NCBI GenBank assembly: GCA_904846145.1
Contig: CAJGZL010000001.1
Span: 2,728,001-2,792,000 of the forward strand
DNA: 64,000 nucleotides
Source of the DNA: Psychrobacter immobilis
GTDB taxonomy: Bacteria; Pseudomonadota; Gammaproteobacteria; Pseudomonadales; Moraxellaceae
Direction of reading: 5' to 3'
The notes below the pieces were generated by a model. It worked only from the letters and a program-made list of their open reading frames with translations. It was not told where the DNA came from and did not search any database. The number at the start of each line of letters is the position of its first letter. Positions within the stretch are counted from its first letter, which is position 1. This document shows, piece after piece, positions 8,888-18,264 of this stretch. Made by a program: the position numbers and the translations under genes.

Positions 8888-8889
8888 AC

Positions 8890-8965
8890 TCTTATCACCG
8901 CATAGGTGGCTTAGAGAGTAGTTGCTTAATAACAATTTTTCACCACCGCTTAGGTGGCTTATTTT
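8890..8965 (+). ncRNA. CreR/CreA-like crRNA-like regulatory RNA (degenerate mini-CRISPR)
   Basis: Two degenerate 28-nt repeats (8890-8917 and 8938-8965) flank a 20-nt pseudo-spacer (8918-8937), in the opposite orientation to the cas genes. The first keeps the stem (UCACC/GGUGG, with a G-U pair) and the handle CUUAGAGA. The second keeps a 5-bp stem in which both arms changed together (CCACC/GGUGG), but its last four bases are lost. These are exactly the parts Csy4 processing would need for one small guide RNA. The guide matches a CC-flanked site upstream of csy1. CreR and CreA RNAs that act this way are known from several CRISPR types; the assignment here is from architecture. Confidence 0.8.
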
Positions 8966-8983
8966 TACTGTGCTTTTAAACGG

Positions 8984-11900
8984 TCACTCTTGATACAAAC
9001 CTAGCTGATATTGATAGATAAAAGATACGTTTTGATCTTGATAGGGCGATGGCTTGATTTCACCAAACTTTTTACTGATATCTTCTAAGTCGTAATGCTT
9101 ATCTTGATGAGAAAAATCTTCGATGAGTTCTTGATATATTGATAAAGGCGTTAGATCAAACCAAAACTGACTACCTGTACCAAGTATCAAATCATGGCTA
9201 TCTTGTATATTGAAAATTTCGCCTGCTTCTTTAGAGTTATGAAAGCGTTTGGTAGGGTCATGTTCGTCTGGGTCTGCCCATTTAAAGGAGGGCTTATTGA
9301 AAGCATCCGTTAACCAGAGGTGGTAAGAATCACCTTTAACTGAGTCTCTAAAACGTTGTTGGCGTTGTATTTCACCGCTCCAATGCGGATGGTGTAGCCA
9401 CCAATTTGAGGCATGATTTTTGTTTTTGGCATCATGAAGAAGTTGTAAGTAAAGTGCTTTATGTTCAAGCTCATCAAGGTACTGAACCGTTGTCGTCTTA
9501 GGGTCAAAGCTTTTTGGATAAGCAATTTTTGCAGTAGCATCTATTATTTCATAGTTGGCTTGTTTTAATACTGTTGTCAAATCATGTTCATTGAGCTTTA
9601 AGTCTTTATGTTCAAACCCTGGCTTGTTAAAGCAAACTTTATCCTGCTTAGTTAGTTTAAGTGCCTTGATGTTTTTATCTAATAAACTGATATTAGCGGA
9701 GGAGGGGTAAATGTCTCGATGACGCAGTACGCGCCCTGCTAATTGCACCATTGAGCGAATAGAGCTTGGTTCAACCACTGACCAATCATAATCATGATCA
9801 CGGCCGACCTCGGCAACAGGAGAGGCTAACACCACAAAAATATGATGAGTTTGGGAGCTTGAACCAATATTTGTACCAACGCCTTTATTAGCATCCCAAA
9901 TCTTTTCTGGTTCTTTACGTTTTAAGATAGTATCGAGATTTTGCTCTATATGAGAGCGTATCGCGAGTGGGAATCGGCTGTGATAAATACAGTAGTGGAT
10001 ACAAGTGTCTTTAGGGGCATTCTTTGCTAAGAGGTGTTTAGCGACTTGTATCATAGGGTCAATGTTTGCCATGCGCACTAAGCCTATAGACACCGTTTTG
10101 TTGTCTTTACAAAGATGATGTGCGCCATGGAGTTGGTTTATTTCCTCAAATATTGCGTTTGCCATATTTTCATTGGCTGTTAAGGTAGTGTCTTCGACAA
10201 TAGGTATAATTTTACCAATGCGTTTTGGCGGTAATGCTTTCAGCTTATTGATACGAGTAGTGACAAACGTTTCATGAGTAGTTTTAAACTCTTTGAAATC
10301 CTCAAACTTAATTGACGCCTCAATTGGTTTTTGTGTTTCATCAAACCAAGCACATTGGATTGAATTGTCCCAATCAGCAATATTGGCTTTTGCATACTCT
10401 TTCCAACCATGTTTATAAGCTTCAAAACAGGCAAAGACCAAAGCAGGAGGCATGGTGGCGGTAGACAGTAGAACACGGCTGCCTAGCATAGCTGACCAGT
10501 GAATGAGTCGGCATAAAGCAGGTAAGTCGCTTAAACCAAAGTCATCAGGCTCATCTAGTATCAAGTCACTGGTCAATAATCGCAGCATGGGTGCGATTTG
10601 CTGACCACCTCTGATACCTTCGGTAGCGGGTATGAGATGATCAATAGTACAGACCAAAACAGGCGGTAATAACAGCTTATTGGCGCGAGGCTTATTTTTA
10701 GTCCATTTGGACAAAGGATGATTTTGTACTTTGCCTTGATAGTCGAGGTACAGCTCAGGATTAATAAAATCATCAGCGGACTCACTACCCAAGATTTCAG
10801 CATCGTTATGGTCTGATTTTGCATTTTTATCTAGTGATTTTTCGAATAAGGCTTTGACAGCGATACCACCAACGGCAATGGATAAATCATCTTCGGTCAG
10901 TGTCATGACTTGCTGAAACTCTCGACCCGTCTGTAAGGTCAATGTTCTAAGACCTAATGCCACATTAAAGCGTACTTGCCCTGTTTGCTGCCCTATGGCA
11001 TACATTATTTTGGCATTACACAGCGTTTTGCCACTGCCTGTAGATGCCATATTGATACCAAAAAAGCCATTTTCAGACGTTTTCTTTCCTATCAATTTGG
11101 CTAGTTTTTGAGCGTCATCTTGCCATCCAAATTTCTCAAGCATGAGCTTAATTTTATCTTTGCTCAATTTTTGCTCTTTTAGGTTATCTTTAAGGGCATT
11201 TTCTAAAAAATCATTACTTTGTAACCCATTTAGCTTACGTTTTAACAGGGGTAAGTTTTTACTAATCTCTGCCGCTTCATGACCCACCCCTATTAGATGT
11301 TGGTCAAGTTGTTGCTTATAAACTTTCTTTCCTTCTTCGTTCCAATCGGTATTGGCATACACTGTATAGCGTTCATCTTTAAACTTACCCAGATGTTTAA
11401 TGCTTTTGCTAGTATCAATATCTAGGGAAGAGACATAATGATCTGCCATCATTAAAGCCAAACGAGAGAGGTGGGCGCTAAATAGTCTGTCATGCAGTAA
11501 GCTGGTTTTAGATTTAGAATCTTTTTGATGGGTAAGGCTATTTAGAAAAGGGAATAATTCACTTTTTGCATCGCTTGCAATTAAGCAAGCATGTGAGCGC
11601 CATTGATGGCTATGATAAGGTAAGGCTTTTTCTGCAAAAGTCCAATTGTCTTCTATGCGTGATACTTGTTCAGTATCTACACAACTAGGTGAGTTCCAAG
11701 TATCATTGAAATATTCAAACCAACGAGAGACATCGCTAAATGAAGGCGTATTTTTAAAGCTATCTTGGTAGGGATAGGTGGGAAGCTTATGGTGAGAGAC
11801 AATGAGCCACGCAACTAATTGAGCAAATGGTGGCAAATTTAATAATGGATTGCGCGATTTTTTTGCATTAGTATCTAATCCATCGCAGTAAATATTGGTC

Positions 11901-12445
11901 AAGTTTTCAAAGTGACCATTGGCTAGATTATTTAGCCAAGTTGCATCATCTGCTATGCCTACAAAAGACTGGAACAGTCTTAGTGATACCCATTCATGAC
12001 GATAGGGCTCAAAATTCTCCGTTTTAATATCAGGGTTTATTTTGTTTTGGAATAAACTGTTTGCTTTACCAAAATCATGAAATAACCCTGCTATTGCACT
12101 AGCATGTTGTATAAGTGGTAAGCTTTTCCACTCATGACTATCTTGATAAATACTAATATCTTTTTCAGTAACATTAACAGGAACCACCCCAACCTCATTA
12201 AATTTGCGCTTATTCCCCACCACCCATACCAGCTCCGTCAGCTGGCGGGTCTTATTACGATGACAGCTCACAGCCGTTGACTTAGTGGCTGAACTGCGCA
12301 ATAGCTGCTTAACGGTCGTGAGGCCATCTTCGGTGATAGCCGTCTGCCAGACATTATCGCCAATCCTATTGGCAAAGGCGTCCAAAATTCTACGCGTACG
12401 CTTAAGTGCGTTTTTTTCGCATTGTGAGACAAAGGTAACGATCAT
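8984..12445 (-). CDS. cas3: Cas2-Cas3 fusion nuclease-helicase (Cas3f)
   Basis: This 1153-residue protein has the type I-F layout. An N-terminal Cas2-like domain covers about residues 1-100. An HD nuclease domain carries GLFHDFGKA. The superfamily 2 helicase has Walker A MASTGSGKT, a DEAD-type box LILDEPDDF, motif III LLSTATMPP and motif VI QLAGRVLRHR. It degrades DNA once the Csy complex has formed an R-loop, and it joins Cas1 in spacer acquisition through the Cas2 part. All motifs look intact. No strong ribosome site precedes the ATG. It lies 126 bp after cas1 and ends 18 bp from the convergent crRNA-like element. Confidence 0.97.
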   Translation of the reverse strand: MIVTFVSQCEKNALKRTRRILDAFANRIGDNVWQTAITEDGLTTVKQLLRSSATKSTAVSCHRNKTRQLTELVWVVGNKRKFNEVGVVPVNVTEKDISIYQDSHEWKSLPLIQHASAIAGLFHDFGKANSLFQNKINPDIKTENFEPYRHEWVSLRLFQSFVGIADDATWLNNLANGHFENLTNIYCDGLDTNAKKSRNPLLNLPPFAQLVAWLIVSHHKLPTYPYQDSFKNTPSFSDVSRWFEYFNDTWNSPSCVDTEQVSRIEDNWTFAEKALPYHSHQWRSHACLIASDAKSELFPFLNSLTHQKDSKSKTSLLHDRLFSAHLSRLALMMADHYVSSLDIDTSKSIKHLGKFKDERYTVYANTDWNEEGKKVYKQQLDQHLIGVGHEAAEISKNLPLLKRKLNGLQSNDFLENALKDNLKEQKLSKDKIKLMLEKFGWQDDAQKLAKLIGKKTSENGFFGINMASTGSGKTLCNAKIMYAIGQQTGQVRFNVALGLRTLTLQTGREFQQVMTLTEDDLSIAVGGIAVKALFEKSLDKNAKSDHNDAEILGSESADDFINPELYLDYQGKVQNHPLSKWTKNKPRANKLLLPPVLVCTIDHLIPATEGIRGGQQIAPMLRLLTSDLILDEPDDFGLSDLPALCRLIHWSAMLGSRVLLSTATMPPALVFACFEAYKHGWKEYAKANIADWDNSIQCAWFDETQKPIEASIKFEDFKEFKTTHETFVTTRINKLKALPPKRIGKIIPIVEDTTLTANENMANAIFEEINQLHGAHHLCKDNKTVSIGLVRMANIDPMIQVAKHLLAKNAPKDTCIHYCIYHSRFPLAIRSHIEQNLDTILKRKEPEKIWDANKGVGTNIGSSSQTHHIFVVLASPVAEVGRDHDYDWSVVEPSSIRSMVQLAGRVLRHRDIYPSSANISLLDKNIKALKLTKQDKVCFNKPGFEHKDLKLNEHDLTTVLKQANYEIIDATAKIAYPKSFDPKTTTVQYLDELEHKALYLQLLHDAKNKNHASNWWLHHPHWSGEIQRQQRFRDSVKGDSYHLWLTDAFNKPSFKWADPDEHDPTKRFHNSKEAGEIFNIQDSHDLILGTGSQFWFDLTPLSIYQELIEDFSHQDKHYDLEDISKKFGEIKPSPYQDQNVSFIYQYQLGLYQE

Positions 12446-12507
12446 AATGTTGAGTCTACTTATCTATTAGCGTTTATATTTGAGTGAGTTCAAACTGAAA
12501 ATCATTT

Positions 12508-12561
12508 GGAAATGCTATTTAAAGCATTTCCCTTGCGAAGCTAAAATTGACATGCAATTTT
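12508..12561. promoter_or_regulatory. Two palindromes between cas1 and cas2-3
   Basis: GGAAATGCT at 12508-12516 pairs with AGCATTTCC at 12523-12531 around a 6-nt loop. AAAATTG at 12543-12549 pairs with CAATTTT at 12555-12561 around 5 nt. Neither has a proper T-run, so operators or mRNA hairpins are as likely as terminators. Confidence 0.4.
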
Positions 12562-12571
12562 TATACGCTTC

Positions 12572-13570
12572 TCACCAATCTTTTGTCATAGCAATCTGCT
12601 TGATTACTTCAAACTGATAATCTAGCGCCTTATGCTTAGTAAACATATTCAGACACTCTTGCCGAAACTCTTGCTCACTTAAGTTTTCGCTAGCGCAGAT
12701 AAAAGCAAGGGGCAGCACCAAGGCATCTTTGATAATATCGGCGATATCAAATACCAAAGCACCACGTCTCGTCTTGCCATGCATCACCGCAAAGCCATGC
12801 GGAATACCCAATGTCCATGCGGTCGTCGCGCCAAGCCCATAGGCTAGATAGTTGCCGTGATTAAGGAAACCATTGGCCTTATCGATACCTTCATGTTCCC
12901 GAGTAAAACCGTCATAGCCCGTATTCTTGGCGGCTAGTTTATATAGCTGCTTGGTCATTCTTGCCTCTAGCTGCAACAGATGCATGACCTCCATTTGCTG
13001 ATTGATCTGCCGTACATTATCTTGGATGAGGGTTTGCACCGCATCAATACTGCTATCAAAGCCCCAACGTTTTAGCTCACTGTCTTTGCTCCATATCGTT
13101 TGCAGATAAGCAAGGCGAGCATGTTGTAATAACTTGGCTGCGGCTAAGCGCTTGTCATCATCCCACCACCAGCTCATCCAGCCTTGGATATACTCTGTGG
13201 GTCGATACTCACTTTGTGGGGTCAGCCACTCGACATAGACTTCACGCTCTGCGCCCATAAACAGTGGCGAGCCGCCACCGCCACAAAACCCAACTAAAAC
13301 GCCAGCTTGTGACAGTAGTCGCATTGCTGCTTGAGTTATTGACGTTCCCGTACCGAGTAGGATAGAGGTGGTATTAGCGATAGGAATGTTATAGAACAGA
13401 TTGGCTTTATCCTCTTCGGTCAAGTAAAGAATGCGCCCGTCTTTTTGCATTACCCTACAGTGCGATAAATAATAAATATTAGCGCGTTTTGAATGTAAGA
13501 TAGTTTTGAGGTCGGATGAGGCAAAGCTATTATCGGTATAAGCGTTTTTGCGAGAGGTAGGTTTGACCAT
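12572..13570 (-). CDS. cas1: Cas1 integrase, type I-F
   Basis: Cas1 inserts new spacers at the leader end of the array. In type I-F it works with the Cas2 domain of Cas2-3. The 332-residue protein shows typical segments: RANIYYLSHCRVMQKDGRI near the N-terminus, a glycine-rich FCGGGGSPLF, a conserved glutamate in LLQLEARMTKQLYK, and a histidine and acidic residues in IPHGFAVMHGKTRRGALVFDIAD. These fit the metal-binding E/H/D set. The start ATG has GGAG six bases upstream. It is the first gene of the cas block. Confidence 0.97.
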   Translation of the reverse strand: MVKPTSRKNAYTDNSFASSDLKTILHSKRANIYYLSHCRVMQKDGRILYLTEEDKANLFYNIPIANTTSILLGTGTSITQAAMRLLSQAGVLVGFCGGGGSPLFMGAEREVYVEWLTPQSEYRPTEYIQGWMSWWWDDDKRLAAAKLLQHARLAYLQTIWSKDSELKRWGFDSSIDAVQTLIQDNVRQINQQMEVMHLLQLEARMTKQLYKLAAKNTGYDGFTREHEGIDKANGFLNHGNYLAYGLGATTAWTLGIPHGFAVMHGKTRRGALVFDIADIIKDALVLPLAFICASENLSEQEFRQECLNMFTKHKALDYQFEVIKQIAMTKDW

Positions 13571-13906
13571 GACAGCTCCAAGACGTGTCCAATGAGTCGG
13601 AAGTTTTATAATAATACAAAAGTAAATTATTGTTGATTTATACTAAACAGCTCTGTCATTAAAAACAAGGGTTAAAATTAGTCATACGACAACAGATGAC
13701 GCTAGATATTTATTTATTAATAATAATCAACAGACCCTAGTTATTGCACTGTTATTGCACCCTTTTTAGCGCTGAGACCATCTTACAATGTGCTACCATA
13801 GCGTACTTACAACCGTAATCACTAAGCGCATATCAAGATTGGTTTTTACGATTTTACTCCTACTAGCCACGCCAGCTAAACCGCGTCCAACATAGTCAGC
13901 CTCCTT
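13571..13906. other. Intergenic region between divergent cas1 and MFS gene
   Basis: I see no gene in these 336 bases. They are AT-rich and must carry the cas1 promoter on the minus strand, but no box pair stands out. TCAACAGACCCT at 13727-13738 is identical to 12 bases of the inverted end of the MITE-like element at 21471-21736 and may be a remnant. Confidence 0.5.
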
Positions 13907-15178
13907 GTGAATAACTCTAAAATATCAACTTCTAACGACTCAGCGCCCATGTCACTACAGTCACCACAAGCCAGCTCGCCATCGCTGGTGCTCAAGCTGA
14001 CCATTGGGCTCATTGGAGTATTTGCCTTTTTACAGGTGTATTCGATACAGGCGATACTACCTGTGTTAATGATGGATTTTGCTGCGACTGAGGTACAGGC
14101 AGGGATGATCGTTGGTGCAACGATATTAGCGATTGCGATTATGTCGCCATTTTTGGGGATGTTATCGGATGCTATGGGTCGCAAGGTCTTTATCGTTGGC
14201 GCGTTATTATTCTTAGCTATTCCAACAGCGCTTATTGCGCAGAGTCCAACGCTTGGCTGGCTTGGATTATGGCGCTTTATGCAAGGTCTATCCGTGCCTG
14301 GTATCACGGTGGTGGCGATAGCTTATATTGGTGAAGAGTTCGAAGGCAAGGCAGTGACTGAACTAATGTCCTTTTATGTGTCAGGCGCGGTGCTTGGCGG
14401 CTTTATGGGACGCTTTATACTGGGGCATTTAGAGGAGTTTATCGGCTGGCGACACGCTTATTATGTGATGGCTGGCATGACCCTTATTGGCGCGGTTTGG
14501 GTGACGAGAGCCTTGCCCCAATCACGCTGCTTTAGGGCCAATCCTAACTTTCGCTCTGCTATAAAAACTCTTGGCGAGCATCTGACCGATCGTTATGTGG
14601 TGACCGCTTGTCTGCTCGGCGCTTGTGTCTTGTTCTCACTGGTGGGCTGCTTTACCTTTATTAATTTGCATTTGGCTAATACGCCTTATGAGCTGAGCAC
14701 TGGTCAGCTAGCGAATATTTTTGCCGTGTATCTAATTGGGGTCGTTATCACCCCATTAACCACTTCTTTACTCAATCGATTTGGCTCAGCGCGAACGATA
14801 CAAGTGGCAGTAGTAGTGTCGATGCTCGGCGTGCTCTTGACTCTGATGACACCGCTATGGGGCGTAGTGTTAGGGCTGGCGGTTATGTCTACTGGCGTGT
14901 TTGTCACCCAAGCGGCAACGATTAGCTACATTGCTGTCAATGTAAAAAAAGGTCGTTCACTAGCCTCAGGGCTGTATTATATGGGCTACTATGCAGGTGG
15001 CACATTGGGCGCGTGGCTATGCGGTATTGCTTATACCCATGGACAATGGTCGCTTACGGTATGGCTGCTGTTATTTGTGCAGGTATTGGCGCTATTAATG
15101 GCAAGTTTTGGCATGATTAAGTCCAAAGCGTACCGCCAAGCTAGCTACCCATTAAAAGTGTCAAGGCTGTTTTTATAA
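13907..15178 (+). CDS. MFS transporter
   Basis: This 423-residue, strongly hydrophobic protein has the 12-helix pattern of the major facilitator superfamily. Early segments (VYSIQAILPVLMMDF and ISPFLGMLSDAMGRKVFIVGA) resemble the first helices and the loop 2-3 motif GxLaDrxGRR of the family. It resembles YnfM/Bcr-like drug or sugar efflux proteins, but the substrate cannot be read from sequence. The frame starts at GTG 13907; an in-frame ATG lies at 13949. Neither has a clear ribosome site, so the start is uncertain. Confidence 0.85.
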   Translation: MNNSKISTSNDSAPMSLQSPQASSPSLVLKLTIGLIGVFAFLQVYSIQAILPVLMMDFAATEVQAGMIVGATILAIAIMSPFLGMLSDAMGRKVFIVGALLFLAIPTALIAQSPTLGWLGLWRFMQGLSVPGITVVAIAYIGEEFEGKAVTELMSFYVSGAVLGGFMGRFILGHLEEFIGWRHAYYVMAGMTLIGAVWVTRALPQSRCFRANPNFRSAIKTLGEHLTDRYVVTACLLGACVLFSLVGCFTFINLHLANTPYELSTGQLANIFAVYLIGVVITPLTTSLLNRFGSARTIQVAVVVSMLGVLLTLMTPLWGVVLGLAVMSTGVFVTQAATISYIAVNVKKGRSLASGLYYMGYYAGGTLGAWLCGIAYTHGQWSLTVWLLLFVQVLALLMASFGMIKSKAYRQASYPLKVSRLFL

Positions 15179-15272
15179 AAGCTTATAGCTTGTATGAGAT
15201 TTTTTATTATACTGTTTATCTATAAAAGCGACTTAACCCATAAAGACTAATTCAACGATGAAGGAGTAATTG

Positions 15273-16433
15273 ATGGATTTTTCATTAACCGATGAGCAAA
15301 TTGCTTTTAAACAAACTGCAAAGCAGTTCGCTGTCAAAGAGCTACAACCCAATGCAGCTACTTGGGATCGAGAATCATACTTTCCCGTTGAGGTCATCAA
15401 GCAAGCGGCTGAACTTGGGTTTTTGGGCTTATATACGTCTACAGATTACGAAGGTTTAGGCTTATCGCGTTTAGATTCAGCTATGATATTTGAGCAACTG
15501 TCTTGGGGTGATACCTCTATAGCTTCCTATATGACCATCCATAATATGGTGTGCTGGATGATTGGCGAGTATGGCAGCGCGTCATTAGCGCAGCAGTATG
15601 TGCCACAGATGGTCAATGGTGAGTTACTCGGTAGTTATTGTCTAACCGAGGCGAATGCAGGCTCAGATGCTGCCTCCTTGCGTACCAAAGCTGTTAGAGA
15701 TGGCGACTATTATTTATTAACAGGCGAAAAGGTTTTTATCTCAGGAGCAGGTGCCACTGATGTGTTAGTCGTTATGGCACGTACAGGTGCAGCTGGGCCC
15801 AAAGGTATTTCTGCATTTGTAGTTGATGCGCACAGTGAGGGCATTGAGTATGGTAAGAGCGAGCATAAAATGGGCTGGAAGGCGCAGCCAACGCGCACGA
15901 TCAGCTTTAATAAGGTAAAAGTTCCAGTGGCGAATCGCTTAGGCGAGGAGGGTGAGGGCTTCAAAATGGCGATGAAAGGCTTGGATGGCGGTCGTATTAA
16001 TATCGGTATCTGTGCGGTCGGTACTGCGCAAGCCGCGCTTGAGACTGCGACTAGCTATGTCAAAGAGCGTAGTCAGTTTGGTAGTCCGATAGCAGATCTA
16101 CAATCGGTACAGTTCAAGCTGGCTGATATGCTCACTCAAACGATTACCGCGCGGCACATGATTTATTTAGCCGCCAGTAAAGTCGATAGCCATGATCCCC
16201 AAGCTGGCGTCTATTGCGCGATGGCAAAACGTCTATCAACTGATTTAAGCTTTGAGGTTGCGAACCAAGCTCTACAGTTGCATGGCGGCTATGGTTATCT
16301 CAATGATTATCCGCTTGAGCGCCATGTGCGTGATTTGCGTGTGCATCAGATATTAGAAGGCACCAATGAGATTATGCGCGTCATTATCTCGCGGCAATTG
16401 CTACAAGAGGACGGACTGGATCTGTTGTATTAG
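15273..16433 (+). CDS. Acyl-CoA dehydrogenase (isobutyryl-CoA dehydrogenase-like)
   Basis: This is an FAD-dependent acyl-CoA dehydrogenase of 386 residues. Family signatures are YCLTEANAGSDA (flavin and substrate contact), the central GAGATDVLVVMARTG, and the C-terminal LHGGYGYLNDYPLERHVRDLRVHQILEGTNEIMR with the catalytic glutamate region. A good AAGGAG lies six bases before the ATG at 15273, so I prefer it to the TTG at 15270. The next gene is a 3-hydroxyisobutyryl-CoA hydrolase, so the substrate is probably isobutyryl-CoA in valine breakdown; this is inferred from context. Confidence 0.93.
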   Translation: MDFSLTDEQIAFKQTAKQFAVKELQPNAATWDRESYFPVEVIKQAAELGFLGLYTSTDYEGLGLSRLDSAMIFEQLSWGDTSIASYMTIHNMVCWMIGEYGSASLAQQYVPQMVNGELLGSYCLTEANAGSDAASLRTKAVRDGDYYLLTGEKVFISGAGATDVLVVMARTGAAGPKGISAFVVDAHSEGIEYGKSEHKMGWKAQPTRTISFNKVKVPVANRLGEEGEGFKMAMKGLDGGRINIGICAVGTAQAALETATSYVKERSQFGSPIADLQSVQFKLADMLTQTITARHMIYLAASKVDSHDPQAGVYCAMAKRLSTDLSFEVANQALQLHGGYGYLNDYPLERHVRDLRVHQILEGTNEIMRVIISRQLLQEDGLDLLY

Positions 16434-16528
16434 ACTTGTCGAATATTCAATGTGCTCTAACGGTACTACAATATTTTCCATTTTTATAATCCTCATTTTT
16501 AAAATTTACGAACCATATAGGCCACTTT

Positions 16529-17809
16529 ATGAGCGCAGCAAACGATCCTAAATATGATACTGACATAAGTAATGACAAGGTTAGCAACCCTAAAGCCAAC
16601 GAGCGTCCAGCAGCAGATGCACCTGTGATTTTTACTACCGAAAAAACTACTAGCGGTCATTATCTAGGTGTTATGACTTTGAATAGCCCAAAGTCTCTAA
16701 ACGCGCTAAGTGTAGAGATGTGCCAGCTGTTATCACAGCAACTTGAGCAGTGGCAGACGCAACCTGAAGTAGTAGCAATACTGTTAAGGGGAGCAGGCGA
16801 CAAAGCGTTCTGTGCAGGTGGCGATATTCGTAAGTTGTATGACAGTATGGGCGCCAATGCGCCAATGCCTAACCCTTATGCCACTGAGTTTTTTGGTAAT
16901 GAGTATAAGCTCTATCGGCAGATGCACTTTTATCCCAAGCCGCTGATCTTGTGGGGTGATGGTATTATCATGGGTGGCGGTATGGGGCTGATGGCCGCTT
17001 GTAGTCATCGGATTGTCACTGAGCGCACGCGTTTCGCGATGCCTGAGATCACTATCGGCTTATTCCCCGATGCCTCTGGTAGCTGGTTTTTGTCGCGTAT
17101 GCCTGCCAAGATAGGACTATTCTTAGGGCTGACGGGCGTGCACTGTAATGGTAATGATGCCTTATTTACGAGTCTTGCAGAGTACAGCGTTGATAGCCAA
17201 GACTACGACTCAGTTTTGCAGCAGCTACTAGCAAGCGACTGGCAAGCTATGTTTGATTCGAGCTATCTGATTGACGCCTATAGTATTGTTAGTCGCACTT
17301 TAGCCCAGCTGCCCAAAGCGGATCTTGATCAAAGTAAACTGGCGACTCATTGGCAGCCGATTCAACAAATCATGAATAGTGGTGACTTGCTAGATATCGA
17401 TGCGCTATTGCGAGATGATAGCGCCTTAGCTAAGCTTGATACGGCATTTGCTCAAGACCCTTGGGTACAAAAAGCCATCAACACCTATAGACAAGGCTGT
17501 CCAGTTACCGCCGCGCTTGCCTTTACGCTGTATCATAAGGTTGCACAGCTCTCTTTAGAGCAAGTCTTGTATTTAGAGCTCAATGTTGCCGTGCACTGCG
17601 CCGCCAATCCTGACTTTAAAGAAGGGGTACGCGCACTGCTTATAGAGAAAGATAAGAATCCAAAATGGTCACGCCAGCTCGTGGATTGTTTTAGTGCTGA
17701 GGGGCAAAGTTATATTGATCAACATCTGCAAAATCCTTATCAATCAGGTCAGCATCCTTTGTCTACTTGGTTAGGAGAAGACGCTCTTAGTGCTCAGTAT
17801 GCACGATAG
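16529..17809 (+). CDS. 3-hydroxyisobutyryl-CoA hydrolase / enoyl-CoA hydratase family
   Basis: This 426-residue protein belongs to the crotonase superfamily. It has the oxyanion-hole segments AFCAGGDIRKLYDS and GIIMGGGMGLMAACSHRIVTE, and the family segment MPEITIGLFPDASGSWFLSR with the glutamate and aspartate expected in the hydrolase branch. The extended C-terminal region after about residue 250 also fits 3-hydroxyisobutyryl-CoA hydrolase rather than a plain hydratase. It would release 3-hydroxyisobutyrate in valine catabolism. It lies 95 bp after the acyl-CoA dehydrogenase and is probably in the same pathway. Confidence 0.9.
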   Translation: MSAANDPKYDTDISNDKVSNPKANERPAADAPVIFTTEKTTSGHYLGVMTLNSPKSLNALSVEMCQLLSQQLEQWQTQPEVVAILLRGAGDKAFCAGGDIRKLYDSMGANAPMPNPYATEFFGNEYKLYRQMHFYPKPLILWGDGIIMGGGMGLMAACSHRIVTERTRFAMPEITIGLFPDASGSWFLSRMPAKIGLFLGLTGVHCNGNDALFTSLAEYSVDSQDYDSVLQQLLASDWQAMFDSSYLIDAYSIVSRTLAQLPKADLDQSKLATHWQPIQQIMNSGDLLDIDALLRDDSALAKLDTAFAQDPWVQKAINTYRQGCPVTAALAFTLYHKVAQLSLEQVLYLELNVAVHCAANPDFKEGVRALLIEKDKNPKWSRQLVDCFSAEGQSYIDQHLQNPYQSGQHPLSTWLGEDALSAQYAR

Positions 17810-18264
17810 AGCAAGGTAATTAGTTTGAACTTATATAGTTATAGCTAATGAGATTTATTTTTCCAAAATATAAATCTATATAGATGAGGAATACTAACAA
17901 AATACAACATTTGTGTTACATATAGTGGTATACCATACGCGGTGTCATTATAGGCGTCACTGATAGATGTTGTAAAAATGAAGTAAGGTTTGACTTGTAA
18001 CTCCTAATTTTAAATAAGGTTTAGTAGCTACTCTATAAAACTGATTTGCAGGTGTAATGTAACCACAAAGCCTGTATAGCCAGGTTGTATTAGTAATCAT
18101 TACAATTGCTATGCAATATTTACATAACAGTAAATAAAAAGAGTGCTTTTAGGGGTGACTTTTTGAGCCAAAATTGTTTTAATCTGCTCAACAAACTGAT
18201 TGTTTAAAACAATACCAAATAATCGTTTTTTTCGGGCTACATTTCATACTTTAGGAGAACCACC
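17810..18264. other. Long upstream region of the CarO-like gene
   Basis: These 455 bases hold no gene I can support. The region is AT-rich. An inverted repeat ATTGTTTAAAACAAT (18199-18213, 7-bp arms) lies about 50 bp before the start codon. A TTTAGGAG ribosome site precedes the ATG at 18265. The length suggests a long leader or several promoters, but no box pair is convincing. Confidence 0.4.
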
